59,364 bases of DNA, taken from contig NZ_LQXM01000016.1 in the NCBI RefSeq assembly GCF_001648555.1, positions 1 to 59,364 on the forward strand, read 5' to 3'. Numbering within the stretch: position 1 is the first letter of the stretch; every line of letters begins with the position of its first letter. This document shows, piece after piece, positions 45,569-54,088 of the stretch. The DNA is from Rossellomorea aquimaris TF-12. Lineage in GTDB: Bacteria > Bacillota > Bacilli > Bacillales > Bacillaceae_B. Position numbers and translations under genes: made by a program. The notes beneath the pieces were generated by a model. It worked only from the letters and a program-made list of their open reading frames with translations. It made no database searches and was not told the DNA's origin.

Positions 45569-46693
45569 TTATTCTCCTGCTACATCTTGAATGATCGCTA
45601 CAACCATTTCAGATAATTTATTTAATTCTTCAACAGGCATTCTTTCACTCTTAGTATGAATTTCTTCATATCCAACAGCTAAATTTACAGTTGGTACTCC
45701 AAATCCGGCGATAACATTAGCGTCACTTCCACCCCCGCTAGTACGGAGCTCACTCGGACGACCAATTTTCTTCGCAGCACGTTTTGCTACTTCTACAACT
45801 TCATCGCCGTCTTTAAATTTGAAGCCTGGATACATAATTTGTACATCAATTTCAGCCTTACCACCCATTTCTTCAGCAACAGTCATGAAGGCTGCTTTCA
45901 TTTTTTCCACTTGAGCTTCCATTTTTTCAGGTACAAGGGAACGGGCTTCTGCCAAAATGTCTACCTGCTCGCAAACGATATTTGTTGCTTTACCGCCTTC
46001 AAAACGACCAATATTGGCTGTTGTCTCTTCATCAATTCGACCAAGTGGCATTTTAGAAATGGCTTTAGCCGCAATAGTAATAGCAGAAACACCTTTTTCT
46101 GGAGCAACTCCTGCATGAGCTGTTTTTCCATAAATGGTTGCTTTAATTTTTGCTTGAGTTGGAGCAGCAACAATAATATTTCCGACTTCTCCATCACTAT
46201 CTAATGCAAAGCCGTATTTAGCTTTTACAAGAGAGGAATCTAATGCTTTCGCTCCTACTAATCCTGACTCTTCCCCAACAGTAATAATAAATTGAATGTC
46301 TCCATGTGAAATCTGGTTTTCTTTAATTACTTGGACAGCTTCAAGCATCGTGGCAAGACCAGCTTTATCATCTGCACCTAAGATTGTTGTACCATCAGAA
46401 TAAATAAAGCCGTCCTCTTTCAATGTCGGTTTTACACCTTTAGCTGGAACAACTGTATCCATGTGAGAAGTAAAGTAAATGGTATCTACGCCTTCTTTAT
46501 TTCCTTTCAAAGTACAAATGAGGTTTCCAGCACCATGGCCCGTTTCACCCATCGTGTCATCTTCAAAAACCTCTACTCCAAGATCAGTGAATTTTCGCTT
46601 TAACACTTTTGCAATTTCTGTTTCTTCTCTTGTTTCAGAGTCGATTTGTACCAATTCTAAAAATTCATTAAGTAAGCGCTCTTTATTAATCAT
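45569..46693 (-). CDS. yqjE: M20/M28-type metallopeptidase, YqjE (peptidase T-like)
   Basis: A 374-residue zinc aminopeptidase-like hydrolase. FTSHMDTVVP supplies His and the acid, TILGADDKAGLA the bridging Asp, TVGEESGLVGAK the Glu-Glu pair, ALDSDGEVGN another ligand, and the C-terminal EEIHTKSERMPVEEL the last His. ATG at 46693 follows TTTTGGAGGTCACTACT. The order with yqjD next to it matches B. subtilis. It probably cleaves tripeptides or other small amides; substrate not known. Confidence 0.9.
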   Translation of the reverse strand: MINKERLLNEFLELVQIDSETREETEIAKVLKRKFTDLGVEVFEDDTMGETGHGAGNLICTLKGNKEGVDTIYFTSHMDTVVPAKGVKPTLKEDGFIYSDGTTILGADDKAGLATMLEAVQVIKENQISHGDIQFIITVGEESGLVGAKALDSSLVKAKYGFALDSDGEVGNIIVAAPTQAKIKATIYGKTAHAGVAPEKGVSAITIAAKAISKMPLGRIDEETTANIGRFEGGKATNIVCEQVDILAEARSLVPEKMEAQVEKMKAAFMTVAEEMGGKAEIDVQIMYPGFKFKDGDEVVEVAKRAAKKIGRPSELRTSGGGSDANVIAGFGVPTVNLAVGYEEIHTKSERMPVEELNKLSEMVVAIIQDVAGE

Positions 46694-46767
46694 AGTAGTG
46701 ACCTCCAAAAGTATGTATTCACTCTTATAGTATAGCGTGAATAGGTTAGTCGGACAAACCAGACCAC

Positions 46768-48315
46768 TTACAACGGAATATTTCCGTGCTTCTTACTTGG
46801 TCTATCTTCCTTCTTGTTTCTCATCATCTCTAACCCTTGAATAAGCTTGATTCTCGTTTCGCGAGGATCGATCACATCATCAACCATTCCTCTTGAAGCA
46901 GCCACGTATGGATTAGCAAACTTCTCTCTATATTCTTCAATCTTTTGTTCTCGAAGCTCTTCAGGATGATCACTGTTAGCGATTTCCCTTGCAAAAATAA
47001 TATTGGCTGCTCCTTGAGGACCCATTACCGCAATTTCAGCGTTTGGCCATGCAAATACCAAGTCTGCACCAATCGATTTACTATTAAGAGCAACATAGGC
47101 ACCGCCATATGCTTTTCTTAGAATCACCGTCATTTTAGGGACAGTTGCTTCCGAATATGCATAAAGGATTTTTGCCCCGTGACGAATAATTCCACCGTGC
47201 TCTTGCTTAATACCTGGGAAGAACCCTGTTACGTCTTCAAATGTGATAAGGGGAATATTAAAGGAATCACAAAAACGGATGAATCGAGCGGCTTTATCTG
47301 AGGAATCAATATCTAATCCTCCAGCCATGAACTTTGGTTGATTACAAACCAGTCCAACGACTTCTCCCTTGATTCGTGCCAATCCCACCACAATGTTTTT
47401 AGCAAATTCCTTTTGAACCTCGAGGAAGCTTCCCTCATCCACAATTTCATTGATAACAATACGTACATCATATGGACGAATCGCATCAAAAGGAATAAGA
47501 TCTGTTAAATTCTCACGATAATCGTCTTCCTCATTTACTTCTAATCGAGGAGGTTTTTCCTCGTTATTTTGTGGCAAGTAGCTTAATAATCTTCGCACTT
47601 CCATCAGAACTTCTTCTTCTGTTTTCCCTCTAAAATGAGCATTTCCACTGATTGAGTTATGTACTTTCGCTCCACCTAAGTCTTCTGAACTGATTTTTTC
47701 TCCCGTAACGGTTTCAATTACTTTTGGTCCAGTAATAAACATCTGACTTGTATCATCTACCATAAAAACAAAATCTGTAATGGCAGGGGAATAGACTGCT
47801 CCACCGGCACATGGCCCCATAATAACAGAAATTTGCGGGATAACCCCTGAGTAGATAGAATTTCGATAGAAGATATGACCATACCCATCTAATGAAACGA
47901 CACCTTCTTGAATCCTTGCACCACCCGAATCATTTAAACCAATAAATGGAGCCCCGTTTTTCACAGCTAAGTCCATTACGTGGGAGATCTTCTTTGCATG
48001 CATTTCTCCAAGAGCCCCACCAAACACAGTAAAGTCTTGTGAAAATAAGTAAATGGGGTTGCCATTTACTTTCCCGTAACCAGTAACGACCCCGTCTCCT
48101 GGTCCATTTACCCCTTCAAGTCCAAAGTCCGAGCAACGGTGTTCGATAAAGGGATTGAGTTCAACAAAGCTGCCTTGATCTACTAATAAATCAATTCTTT
48201 CCCTTGCAGTTAGTTTTCCTTTTTCATGTTGTTTATTGATTTTTTCATCTCCACCACCGAGTTCTACTTCTCTTCTTCGATCGTAAAGCTCATTTATTTT
48301 TTCATAAATATCCAT
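46768..48315 (-). CDS. yqjD: acyl-CoA carboxylase carboxyltransferase subunit (propionyl/methylmalonyl-CoA)
   Basis: A 515-residue carboxyltransferase of the PccB/MmdA family. KGKLTARERIDLLVDQGSF, FIGLNDSGGARIQEGV, MGPCAGGAVYSPAITDF and GGIIRHGAKILYAYSEATVP are hallmarks of the two crotonase-like halves. It overlaps the mce stop by one base, so propionyl-CoA carboxylation or methylmalonyl-CoA decarboxylation with epimerase is the likely role. The biotin carboxylase and biotin carrier parts are not in the window. Confidence 0.93.
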   Translation of the reverse strand: MDIYEKINELYDRRREVELGGGDEKINKQHEKGKLTARERIDLLVDQGSFVELNPFIEHRCSDFGLEGVNGPGDGVVTGYGKVNGNPIYLFSQDFTVFGGALGEMHAKKISHVMDLAVKNGAPFIGLNDSGGARIQEGVVSLDGYGHIFYRNSIYSGVIPQISVIMGPCAGGAVYSPAITDFVFMVDDTSQMFITGPKVIETVTGEKISSEDLGGAKVHNSISGNAHFRGKTEEEVLMEVRRLLSYLPQNNEEKPPRLEVNEEDDYRENLTDLIPFDAIRPYDVRIVINEIVDEGSFLEVQKEFAKNIVVGLARIKGEVVGLVCNQPKFMAGGLDIDSSDKAARFIRFCDSFNIPLITFEDVTGFFPGIKQEHGGIIRHGAKILYAYSEATVPKMTVILRKAYGGAYVALNSKSIGADLVFAWPNAEIAVMGPQGAANIIFAREIANSDHPEELREQKIEEYREKFANPYVAASRGMVDDVIDPRETRIKLIQGLEMMRNKKEDRPSKKHGNIPL

Positions 48316-48734
48316 TATGACTTATCCCCCTTGATGTTCGTTTTATCACAAAGCTCATAGAGTACACCATGTGCAGATTTAGGATGTAAAAAGGCAACTT
48401 CTGCTCCTCCTGCTCCAGGTTTAGGTGTCTCATTAATCATTTGAACGCCTTTTGTTTGCAATTCATGAATTCGCTCTTCAATTCCTTCTACACCAAATGC
48501 TATATGATGAATGCCTTCCCCTTTTTTCTCAATAAAAGTCGCAATTGGACTTTGAGTATGTAAGGGTTCTAGTAATTCTAACTTAATATTTCCTCCATCC
48601 AAAAAAGCAACCTTGACACCTTGAGTCTCAACATGTTCAACTTTTACTAGCTTCAACCCAAGTGTATCATTATAAAATGGAAGAACATTTTCTATTGATG
48701 ATACGGCTATTCCTATATGGTCTACTTTCTTCAT
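48315..48734 (-). CDS. mce: methylmalonyl-CoA epimerase
   Basis: A 139-residue VOC-fold epimerase interconverting (S)- and (R)-methylmalonyl-CoA. VDHIGIAVSSIENVLPFY with H at residue 5, GNIKLELLEP with Glu, GEGIHHIAFGV with His and HPKSAHGVLYELCD with the final Glu are the metal ligands. ATG at 48734 follows GGGGGATGATTTTA; an ATG three codons upstream has no room for a ribosome site. It links YqjD to the mutase operon at 55-59 kb. Confidence 0.94.
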   Translation of the reverse strand: MKKVDHIGIAVSSIENVLPFYNDTLGLKLVKVEHVETQGVKVAFLDGGNIKLELLEPLHTQSPIATFIEKKGEGIHHIAFGVEGIEERIHELQTKGVQMINETPKPGAGGAEVAFLHPKSAHGVLYELCDKTNIKGDKS

Positions 48735-48751
48735 TAAAATCATCCCCCTGT

Positions 48752-48797
48752 TGTCGAAATGTTCTACACCTTATACCATTCTATAAATGTTGTCGAA
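48752..48797. promoter_or_regulatory. paired Spo0A-box-like sites around the mce promoter
   Basis: TGTCGAA occurs at 48752-48758 and 48791-48797, each inside the identical 12-mer TGTTGTCGAAAT (48749-48760 and 48788-48799), 39 bp apart. On the minus strand, TATAAG (48775-48770) could be the -10 element; the -35 position at 17 bp spacing falls on the upstream box (TTTCGA). That overlap is the layout of Spo0A-activated sigma-A promoters. Inferred from motif only. Confidence 0.5.
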
Positions 48798-48820
48798 ATC
48801 CCTCCTAATGTGGGGAATTA

Positions 48821-48834
48821 TTAAAGCGTTTTCT
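48821..48834. promoter_or_regulatory. weak cre-like site upstream of mce
   Basis: TTAAAGCGTTTTCT matches TGWAANCGNTNWCA at all but two positions. It lies upstream of the mce promoter region and may be chance. Confidence 0.3.
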
Positions 48835-48921
48835 TAGGTGGAATGGTTGTATTCTCTTATTAATCAAGATAAAATAGGAGAAAATAAGCTGAGTGCTATG
48901 AATTAGAAATGGAGAGGTACT

Positions 48922-49017
48922 ATGGGTAATAAAAATATTCGTAAAATTATCGTGTTTATTATGTTATTTGCAATGCTGGCATCAACACTTCTAGCTGGCC
49001 TGACTTTTCTATTATAA
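48922..49017 (+). CDS. prli42: stressosome-associated miniprotein Prli42
   Basis: ATG at 48922 with GGAGAGGTAC upstream encodes 31 residues: a short basic start (MGNKNIRK) then one membrane helix with the stretch MLFAMLASTLLAGLTFLL. Length, charge pattern and the STLLAGL core match Prli42, which in Listeria anchors the stressosome at the membrane through RsbR. It has its own terminator, so it is a monocistronic gene. The stressosome genes are not in the window. Confidence 0.8.
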   Translation: MGNKNIRKIIVFIMLFAMLASTLLAGLTFLL

Positions 49018-49021
49018 AAAT

Positions 49022-49064
49022 AAAAAGAATCTCCTTTGTCGATTGTCAAGACAAAGGAGATTCT
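49022..49064. terminator. terminator after prli42
   Basis: AAGAATCTCCTTTGTC pairs with GACAAAGGAGATTCTT, followed by TTTATTTT on the plus strand and A-rich on the left. Confidence 0.9.
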
Positions 49065-49094
49065 TTTTATTTTAAAGTTCGCTCTTGTGTTTCG

Positions 49095-49165
49095 GAAAAA
49101 AGTAGTAGTTAATTTCCGCTGCAGGATGCTCGCTTTCTGATGGGCGGGCGGTGAGCTGCATCGAA
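49095..49165. repeat. GC-rich dispersed Bacillus intergenic repeat, degenerate
   Basis: TTTCCGCTGCAGGATGCTCG, CTTTCTGATGGGCGGGCGG and GAGCTGCATCG resemble the core of a GC-rich element repeated between genes in many Bacillus species. It falls in an otherwise empty 280-bp gap between prli42 and the transpeptidase gene. Confidence 0.55.
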
Positions 49166-49302
49166 AATCAACTTTGTGTGAGTTTGTTAATCTAATCTAA
49201 AAGAACGAGAATAACTTCTTTTAATGAATCAGTAATCAATTTCTGCGTATTTATCAATTTAATACTCATGCTGCAAATCAAAAAACCTTTGTAATAACAT
49301 AA

Positions 49303-49806
49303 TCATTTTAATGCTCCGTATTCTTTTCCTATCTCACCAAAGCTTTTAGTTGTTTTTACTACTAATACCTTTGTTCCAATTGGAGCCTTATCGAAGAGGT
49401 ATTCTACATTTTTATTTTGCATTCTAATACAGCCATTGGAAATGTATTTTCCTATACTGGATGGTTGATTTGTACCGTGGATACCATATATCCTTCCGTC
49501 TGTCCCCTTGGCATCAAAGCCAATCCACCTCGTTCCTAGTGGGTTTCTTGGGTCACCACCAGGAATATTCTTTTTACGATAATATGGATTCTTGGCTTTT
49601 ACCGTCACTGTAAATATACCTTCAGGAGTTAATTCCGTCGTTTTCCCTGTTGCAATTGGAAACGTTTGTTGAATCATTCCTTGATCAATATAGGACAATT
49701 GATTATTCCCTTTATTTACAATAATAAATGGATCTCCAGGGAGAGGATTTCTTCCTAAAGGCCAAATGGGAGATGCAACTAATAGAATTGCAAGAAGTAA
49801 ACGCAT
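49303..49806 (-). CDS. L,D-transpeptidase, YkuD fold, secreted
   Basis: A 167-residue cell-wall enzyme. A signal-like helix (residues 2-16) precedes the YkuD domain, with IVNKGNNQLSYIDQG at its start and the active site H110 in IYGIHGTNQPS and C126 in SNGCIRM. The RWIGFDAKGTDGR segment is usual for the family. AAGGGTGATGGT precedes ATG. It should make or exchange 3-3 or lipoprotein-type peptidoglycan links; such enzymes are often active in sporulation in Bacillus. There is no LysM domain. Confidence 0.92.
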   Translation of the reverse strand: MRLLLAILLVASPIWPLGRNPLPGDPFIIVNKGNNQLSYIDQGMIQQTFPIATGKTTELTPEGIFTVTVKAKNPYYRKKNIPGGDPRNPLGTRWIGFDAKGTDGRIYGIHGTNQPSSIGKYISNGCIRMQNKNVEYLFDKAPIGTKVLVVKTTKSFGEIGKEYGALK

Positions 49807-49827
49807 ACCATCACCCTTTATTTAATC

Positions 49828-50814
49828 TTAGGTGTAGTTTACTTCTCTTTCTTCATTCTCATTCTTCTTTATCCCCTTGAAGGAACTTTTCAATAGTAAA
49901 TATTGTTCCATTTCTTGAACAAATTGATAGAGGGCAGCACGTGTTTCAAACTCTTCACGGGTTTTCGGTAATTCCATTTGTTCAAATTCAACCTTCATAT
50001 CATACAACTTTTTCAGATAGAACAGAGCTGTATTACCCGGATGAATATGTTCACTTAGCTCTTCAAGGAATTCAGCTATTCTGTTTCCCTGTTCAATAGT
50101 TAAGGAAATAGAAGCTGCAATAGGAAGAATTCGCTGAAGAATTTCAAACTGCTTTTCTCTCATTTTAAAGTAAAGATAATATAAGTTTTCATGACGTAAA
50201 AAATGATTTTCAACATCTTTAAAAGCCAATGTCTTTGCTTTTTTCAGTAATTCTTCTGTTTCCGTTATTTCTTTCCCGTCCCAATGACTGTCATTTGTTT
50301 TCAAATAATTTGTCATCTCACAAAATATTTTATAAAAATTCTTCTCTATCTCTTCTTGATACTCGATCAGTTTGTTTTCAACACTCGGCATATATAAATT
50401 CATAATCAAAGCAATTCCTATACCAATTACAATAATTCCTAATTCATTTTGAAAAACACCTGCCGTTACATTGCCTGCAGAGTAAATATGTAAAATAATA
50501 ACTGAGCTTGTGACAATCCCTTCTTTAATATTTAATGCTACGGTAATTGGAATAAACACAAGTAGAAGTAAACCAATGATCGCAGGCTGATAGGCTAGAA
50601 ATTCAAAGAAACCTGCAGAGAGTACCATAGCAATTACACAAGCTATGAATCGGCTCCAAGAAGCATTAATCGATTTCTTTTTTGTATTTTGAATACAAAG
50701 GATGGTTAAGATTCCTGCTGATACAAAGTTATCCAGCTGTAACCATTGTGCAAGGCTAATCGCGACGGCTGTGCCGACCCCTGTCTTTAACGTTCGATAC
50801 CCGATTCGAAACAT
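49828..50814 (-). CDS. yqjA: aromatic acid exporter-family membrane protein, YqjA type
   Basis: A 328-residue protein of the ArAE_1/DUF939 group. It opens RIGYRTLKTGVGTAVAISLAQ, has about five helices in the first 145 residues including the FusC-like pair around INASWSRFIACVIAMVLSAG, and then a long cytosolic helical domain with coiled-coil-like stretches (about 145-310). AGGAGAAAGATGAA precedes ATG. Order matches B. subtilis. Transported compound unknown. Confidence 0.88.
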   Translation of the reverse strand: MFRIGYRTLKTGVGTAVAISLAQWLQLDNFVSAGILTILCIQNTKKKSINASWSRFIACVIAMVLSAGFFEFLAYQPAIIGLLLLVFIPITVALNIKEGIVTSSVIILHIYSAGNVTAGVFQNELGIIVIGIGIALIMNLYMPSVENKLIEYQEEIEKNFYKIFCEMTNYLKTNDSHWDGKEITETEELLKKAKTLAFKDVENHFLRHENLYYLYFKMREKQFEILQRILPIAASISLTIEQGNRIAEFLEELSEHIHPGNTALFYLKKLYDMKVEFEQMELPKTREEFETRAALYQFVQEMEQYLLLKSSFKGIKKNENEEREVNYT

Positions 50815-50882
50815 TTCATCTTTCTCCTAACTCTTCTCTTTTCATACCCTTTTTAGAATACCACATTTCCTACTATACAAAA

Positions 50883-50922
50883 AAAAGAAGGGTTAACGAT
50901 AAATTACGTTAATCCCCCTTTT
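50883..50922 (-). terminator. terminator of the artPQM operon
   Basis: GGGTTAACG (50890-50898) pairs with CGTTAATCCC (50907-50916) with one bulge; the left A-run supplies the minus-strand T-run. It lies between artM and yqjA. Confidence 0.78.
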
Positions 50923-50996
50923 TCATTAAGCTATGATTACTTTTTGATTCAATCAACGTAGTGAAAAAATCTACAATACTTAATCAATGTCTCTTA

Positions 50997-51713
50997 TTAA
51001 AGTATCTTCTCAAGAAATTCTTTTGCTCGTTCACTTTGGGGATGAGAGAAAAATTGTGCTGGTTTTCCTTCTTCTACAATTTTACCTTCATCCATAAATA
51101 GCACTCGATCCGCTACTTCTCTTGCGAAGCCCATTTCATGGGTCACAATCATCATGGTCATACCTGAATGAGCTAAAGATTTCATGACTTCTAGGACTTC
51201 TTTTACCATTTCCGGATCCAATGCAGATGTTGGCTCATCAAATAGCATCACTTTTGGTTCCATTGCAAGAGCCCTGGCAATAGCTACACGCTGTTTTTGT
51301 CCACCTGACAAACGATTAGGATATTCGTTACATTTTTCCTTTAGTCCTACTTTCGTTAGAAGTTCGATTCCTAACGATTCAGCTTTGCCCCGCTCCATTC
51401 CTTTTACTTTTATGGGAGCATAAATGACATTTTCCAATGTTGTCATATGAGGAAATAGATGAAAATGTTGAAAAACCATTCCTACATCTTGTCTAACCTT
51501 CTGAATGTTTTTTCCTTTTACAGCAACACCTTCAAACGTAATATTCCCGGAGCTTGGTTGTTCTAAATAATTCAAACACCTTAATAGAGTTGATTTTCCA
51601 GACCCAGAAGGACCAATGACAGCTAAAACCTCTCCTTTTATAACGGAGAGATCAATCCCCTTTAAGACTTGTAGTTGACCAAACGATTTTGTAATATTTT
51701 CTCCTCTAATCAT
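50997..51713 (-). CDS. artM: arginine/polar amino acid ABC transporter ATPase
   Basis: A 238-residue ATPase with Walker [23 protein letters not shown]-loop, [15 protein letters not shown] signature, Walker [14 protein letters not shown] and switch histidine VTHEMG. The [12 protein letters not shown] segment is typical of polar amino acid importers. Its start overlaps the permease stop by 8 bp, so translation is coupled. It is YqiZ by position. ARG-box-like sites upstream of artP imply arginine control. Confidence 0.94.
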   Translation of the reverse strand: MIRGENITKSFGQLQVLKGIDLSVIKGEVLAVIGPSGSGKSTLLRCLNYLEQPSSGNITFEGVAVKGKNIQKVRQDVGMVFQHFHLFPHMTTLENVIYAPIKVKGMERGKAESLGIELLTKVGLKEKCNEYPNRLSGGQKQRVAIARALAMEPKVMLFDEPTSALDPEMVKEVLEVMKSLAHSGMTMMIVTHEMGFAREVADRVLFMDEGKIVEEGKPAQFFSHPQSERAKEFLEKIL

Positions 51714-52365
51714 TTCCTCTCAATCTCCCTTCCAGTACCTTTCCTAATATCGTTAAGATCATCACAAGAACATAATAAATGAGTCCAGCAAAAAGTAGTG
51801 GTTCAAAGAATGAATATAAATCACTTCCTACCATATAAGATCTTCTCATTACATCGGCTGCTCCGATTACTGTCACAATGGCTGATTCTTTTGTTAATGT
51901 TATAAACTCATTCATTAGTGCAGGTAAGATGTTTTTTATTCCTTGAGGTAAAATGATATCTTTCATCATCTTTCCATAGGGTACACCTAATGCCATGGCA
52001 GCTTCCCTTTGCCCTTTATCCACTGCATTAATTCCAGCACGAATAATCTCAGAAATATAAGCGGCTGAATTAAGGGAAAAGGCTAATATAGCTGCTGAAT
52101 AGGGTTCAATTTGAGTACCAAAAAGTTGTGGAGAACCATAAAAAATAATCATTAATTGAAGAACTAAAGGTGTCCCTCTAAAAATAGACGTATATATGTC
52201 TGCTATAAATGTTAAAGGTTTAATAGAGCTAATTTTACAGAGTGCTAGTAATATTCCAAATATAAATCCAAAAATACCTGATAAACCTACAATTTTTAGT
52301 GTGACCTTCAATCCTTCCAATATAAAAGGGATGGAAGGAATTAATTGTTCAAAATCAAGTGGCAT
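51706..52365 (-). CDS. artQ: arginine/polar amino acid ABC transporter permease
   Basis: A 219-residue His/Glu/Gln/Arg-type permease. Five hydrophobic helices are visible, with [20 protein letters not shown] at the start, [16 protein letters not shown], and the ATPase-coupling loop containing [39 protein letters not shown] precedes ATG. YqiY by position. A hairpin lies between artP and this gene. Confidence 0.94.
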   Translation of the reverse strand: MPLDFEQLIPSIPFILEGLKVTLKIVGLSGIFGFIFGILLALCKISSIKPLTFIADIYTSIFRGTPLVLQLMIIFYGSPQLFGTQIEPYSAAILAFSLNSAAYISEIIRAGINAVDKGQREAAMALGVPYGKMMKDIILPQGIKNILPALMNEFITLTKESAIVTVIGAADVMRRSYMVGSDLYSFFEPLLFAGLIYYVLVMILTILGKVLEGRLRGND

Positions 52366-52425
52366 TGTATCTCCTCCAAATAAATCATAAAAGCTATAAG
52401 ACTGCCCATTTAGCTTTTTAAATCA

Positions 52426-52454
52426 AAAGGCTAACCGAAAAGTAGGTTAGCCTC
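52426..52454 (-). terminator. attenuating hairpin between artP and artQ
   Basis: GGCTAACC (52429-52436) pairs perfectly with GGTTAGCC (52445-52452); the minus-strand tail is TTTTGATTT. A partial terminator here would give more binding protein than permease. Confidence 0.7.
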
Positions 52455-52468
52455 TCTTTCAATCTCGT

Positions 52469-53254
52469 TTATGATTGTTCTCCGTCAAACCATTTTTCTG
52501 CCAGTTTGTCTAATTCACCATTCTCTTCTAACTTTTTCAAGGCGTCATTAAATTCTTTTGTAAGCTCACTATTCTTTGGAAAAGCAACGGCAGATCCCGT
52601 TTCCTCTTCTTTGACTTTCATGGTGTTTCCTTGTAGCTCTTTATTTTTTGTTAAATAACCATCTGCTACGGTGTTCTCAATGATGATAGCATCGAATCTA
52701 CCATTTTGGAGATCTTGGATTAATTCAGGAATACGATCTCGTGTTTCCACTTTTAGATCAATCGATGTTGTAAGTTCTTCTGCTGCATCCTGTTGAATAG
52801 ATCCTAATTGAACCCCAACTGTTTTTCCGTTTAAATCCTTTTCACTTTTTATACCGCTCTCTTTCGTTGAAATGATCATATCTTTCGCCGTGTAATATGT
52901 GTCACTAAAGTCCACATTTTTTTCACGTTCAGGAGTAGGTGTCATTGCAGAGAGGACAAAATCTACCTGACCTGTTTTTAGTGCGGAGATTAGTCCACTG
53001 AATTCCATATCCTTCACTTCAATGCTATAACCAAGTTCATCTGCCAACATATTCGCTAAATCAATATCGTATCCAATAATTTCATCACTGTTTGCAGTAT
53101 CGACATATTCAAAAGGCTTGTAATCTGCTGAAGTACCCATGATTAATTTAGTAGACTCTCCTGATGCCGTTTCGGCCTTTTCTTCATTCGAACCACAAGC
53201 AATTAAACTAATTGAAACAAGAGATAGTAGTAACATAAATAATAGCTTTTTCAT
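52469..53254 (-). CDS. artP: arginine/polar amino acid-binding lipoprotein
   Basis: A 261-residue substrate-binding lipoprotein. The signal MKKLLFMLLLSLVSISLIAC has the lipobox LIAC with Cys20. The SBP_bac_3 fold follows: STKLIMGTSADYKPFEYVD, IIGYDIDLANMLADELGYSI, SALKTGQVDFVLSAMTPTPE and the hinge VGVQLGSIQQDA. AGGAGGAACAAACT precedes ATG. YqiX by position; arginine as ligand is inferred from the order and ARG-box-like sites. Confidence 0.94.
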   Translation of the reverse strand: MKKLLFMLLLSLVSISLIACGSNEEKAETASGESTKLIMGTSADYKPFEYVDTANSDEIIGYDIDLANMLADELGYSIEVKDMEFSGLISALKTGQVDFVLSAMTPTPEREKNVDFSDTYYTAKDMIISTKESGIKSEKDLNGKTVGVQLGSIQQDAAEELTTSIDLKVETRDRIPELIQDLQNGRFDAIIIENTVADGYLTKNKELQGNTMKVKEEETGSAVAFPKNSELTKEFNDALKKLEENGELDKLAEKWFDGEQS

Positions 53255-53316
53255 AGTTTGTTCCTCCTCAAATTGTATAAATATAATTATTTTTGTATAT
53301 TAATTACTATATTCGT

Positions 53317-53344
53317 ATTCTAGCACGAATTAATTTTTATTCAA
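53317..53344 (-). promoter_or_regulatory. artP promoter with extended -10
   Basis: On the minus strand TTGAAT (53344-53339), a 16-bp spacer and TAGAAT (53322-53317) preceded by TGC give an extended -10 promoter about 60 bp before artP. Confidence 0.65.
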
Positions 53345-53365
53345 TACTTTTTATAATTATTCATT
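53328..53365. promoter_or_regulatory. tandem ARG-box-like sites (AhrC/ArgR)
   Basis: On the minus strand TGAATAAAAATTAA (53343-53330) and TGAATAATTATAAA (53363-53350) each match the left half TGAATWWWWAT of the ARG box. Their centres are 20 bp apart, the usual two-turn spacing, and the first overlaps the -35 element. The right half-boxes are poor. Confidence 0.5.
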
Positions 53366-53479
53366 AATGTTTATATTTTCTGAAAATTTTATGAGTTATT
53401 ATAATTATTTATTCATATTTATGTATATTCTATATCTCGTTATAAAAAAGAATTCTCTTTTCTTAAAAGAGCCTAAAAA

Positions 53480-53512
53480 AAAAGCCTGCCATGATTTCTG
53501 GCAGGCTTTTTC
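53480..53512. terminator. terminator after brxB
   Basis: AAAGCCTGCCA pairs with TGGCAGGCTTT; A- and T-runs flank both sides. It lies 11 bp past the brxB stop. Confidence 0.85.
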
Positions 53513-53522
53513 TAAAATCTAC

Positions 53523-53960
53523 TTATACTTCTTCACAATACTGATCGAAATAGGATTGAATTTTATTTACAACAGACATTGGATCATGACCTTCAATTTC
53601 ATGTCGTTCAACCATTGTCAAAAGCTTTCCATCTTTTAAAAGGGCAAAGGATGGAGAGGATGGTGGATAACCAGTAAAGTAACTACGAGCTTTCGCTGTC
53701 GCTTCTTTATCTTGTCCAGCAAATACAGTTACTAATTGGTCTGGTCTCTTATCATAATGGATAGCATGGGCAGCAGCCGGACGAGCAATTCCTCCTGCAC
53801 ATCCACAAACGGAATTAATCATCACAAGAGTTGTTCCTGGTTTAGTGAAAGCTTGGTCTACTTCTTCTTCCGTTGTTAATTGAGTGTATCCCGCTGTCTC
53901 GATTTCCTGACGAGCTTGGCGTACGATATCGTTCATAAATAAATTGAAATCTATATCCAT
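53523..53960 (-). CDS. brxB: bacilliredoxin BrxB (YqiW)
   Basis: A 145-residue thioredoxin-fold protein of the former UPF0403 family. The active Cys-Gly-Cys sits at residues 52-54 ([18 protein letters not shown]). It removes bacillithiol from mixed disulfides on proteins after oxidative stress. ATG at 53960 follows AAAAAGGAGAGTACAATC; the frame upstream lacks support. Adjacent to the artPQM genes as in B. subtilis, separated by terminators. Confidence 0.94.
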   Translation of the reverse strand: MDIDFNLFMNDIVRQARQEIETAGYTQLTTEEEVDQAFTKPGTTLVMINSVCGCAGGIARPAAAHAIHYDKRPDQLVTVFAGQDKEATAKARSYFTGYPPSSPSFALLKDGKLLTMVERHEIEGHDPMSVVNKIQSYFDQYCEEV

Positions 53961-54088
53961 GATTGTACTCTCCTTTTTACTACTATAAAATTTCTGATTC
54001 AATCTTTCTCGCATCATAAGTTTGATGTGTATCACCATCATAACAATTTTTAACTGTATCTTTCAATTAAAATAATCTAAAGTAATCG

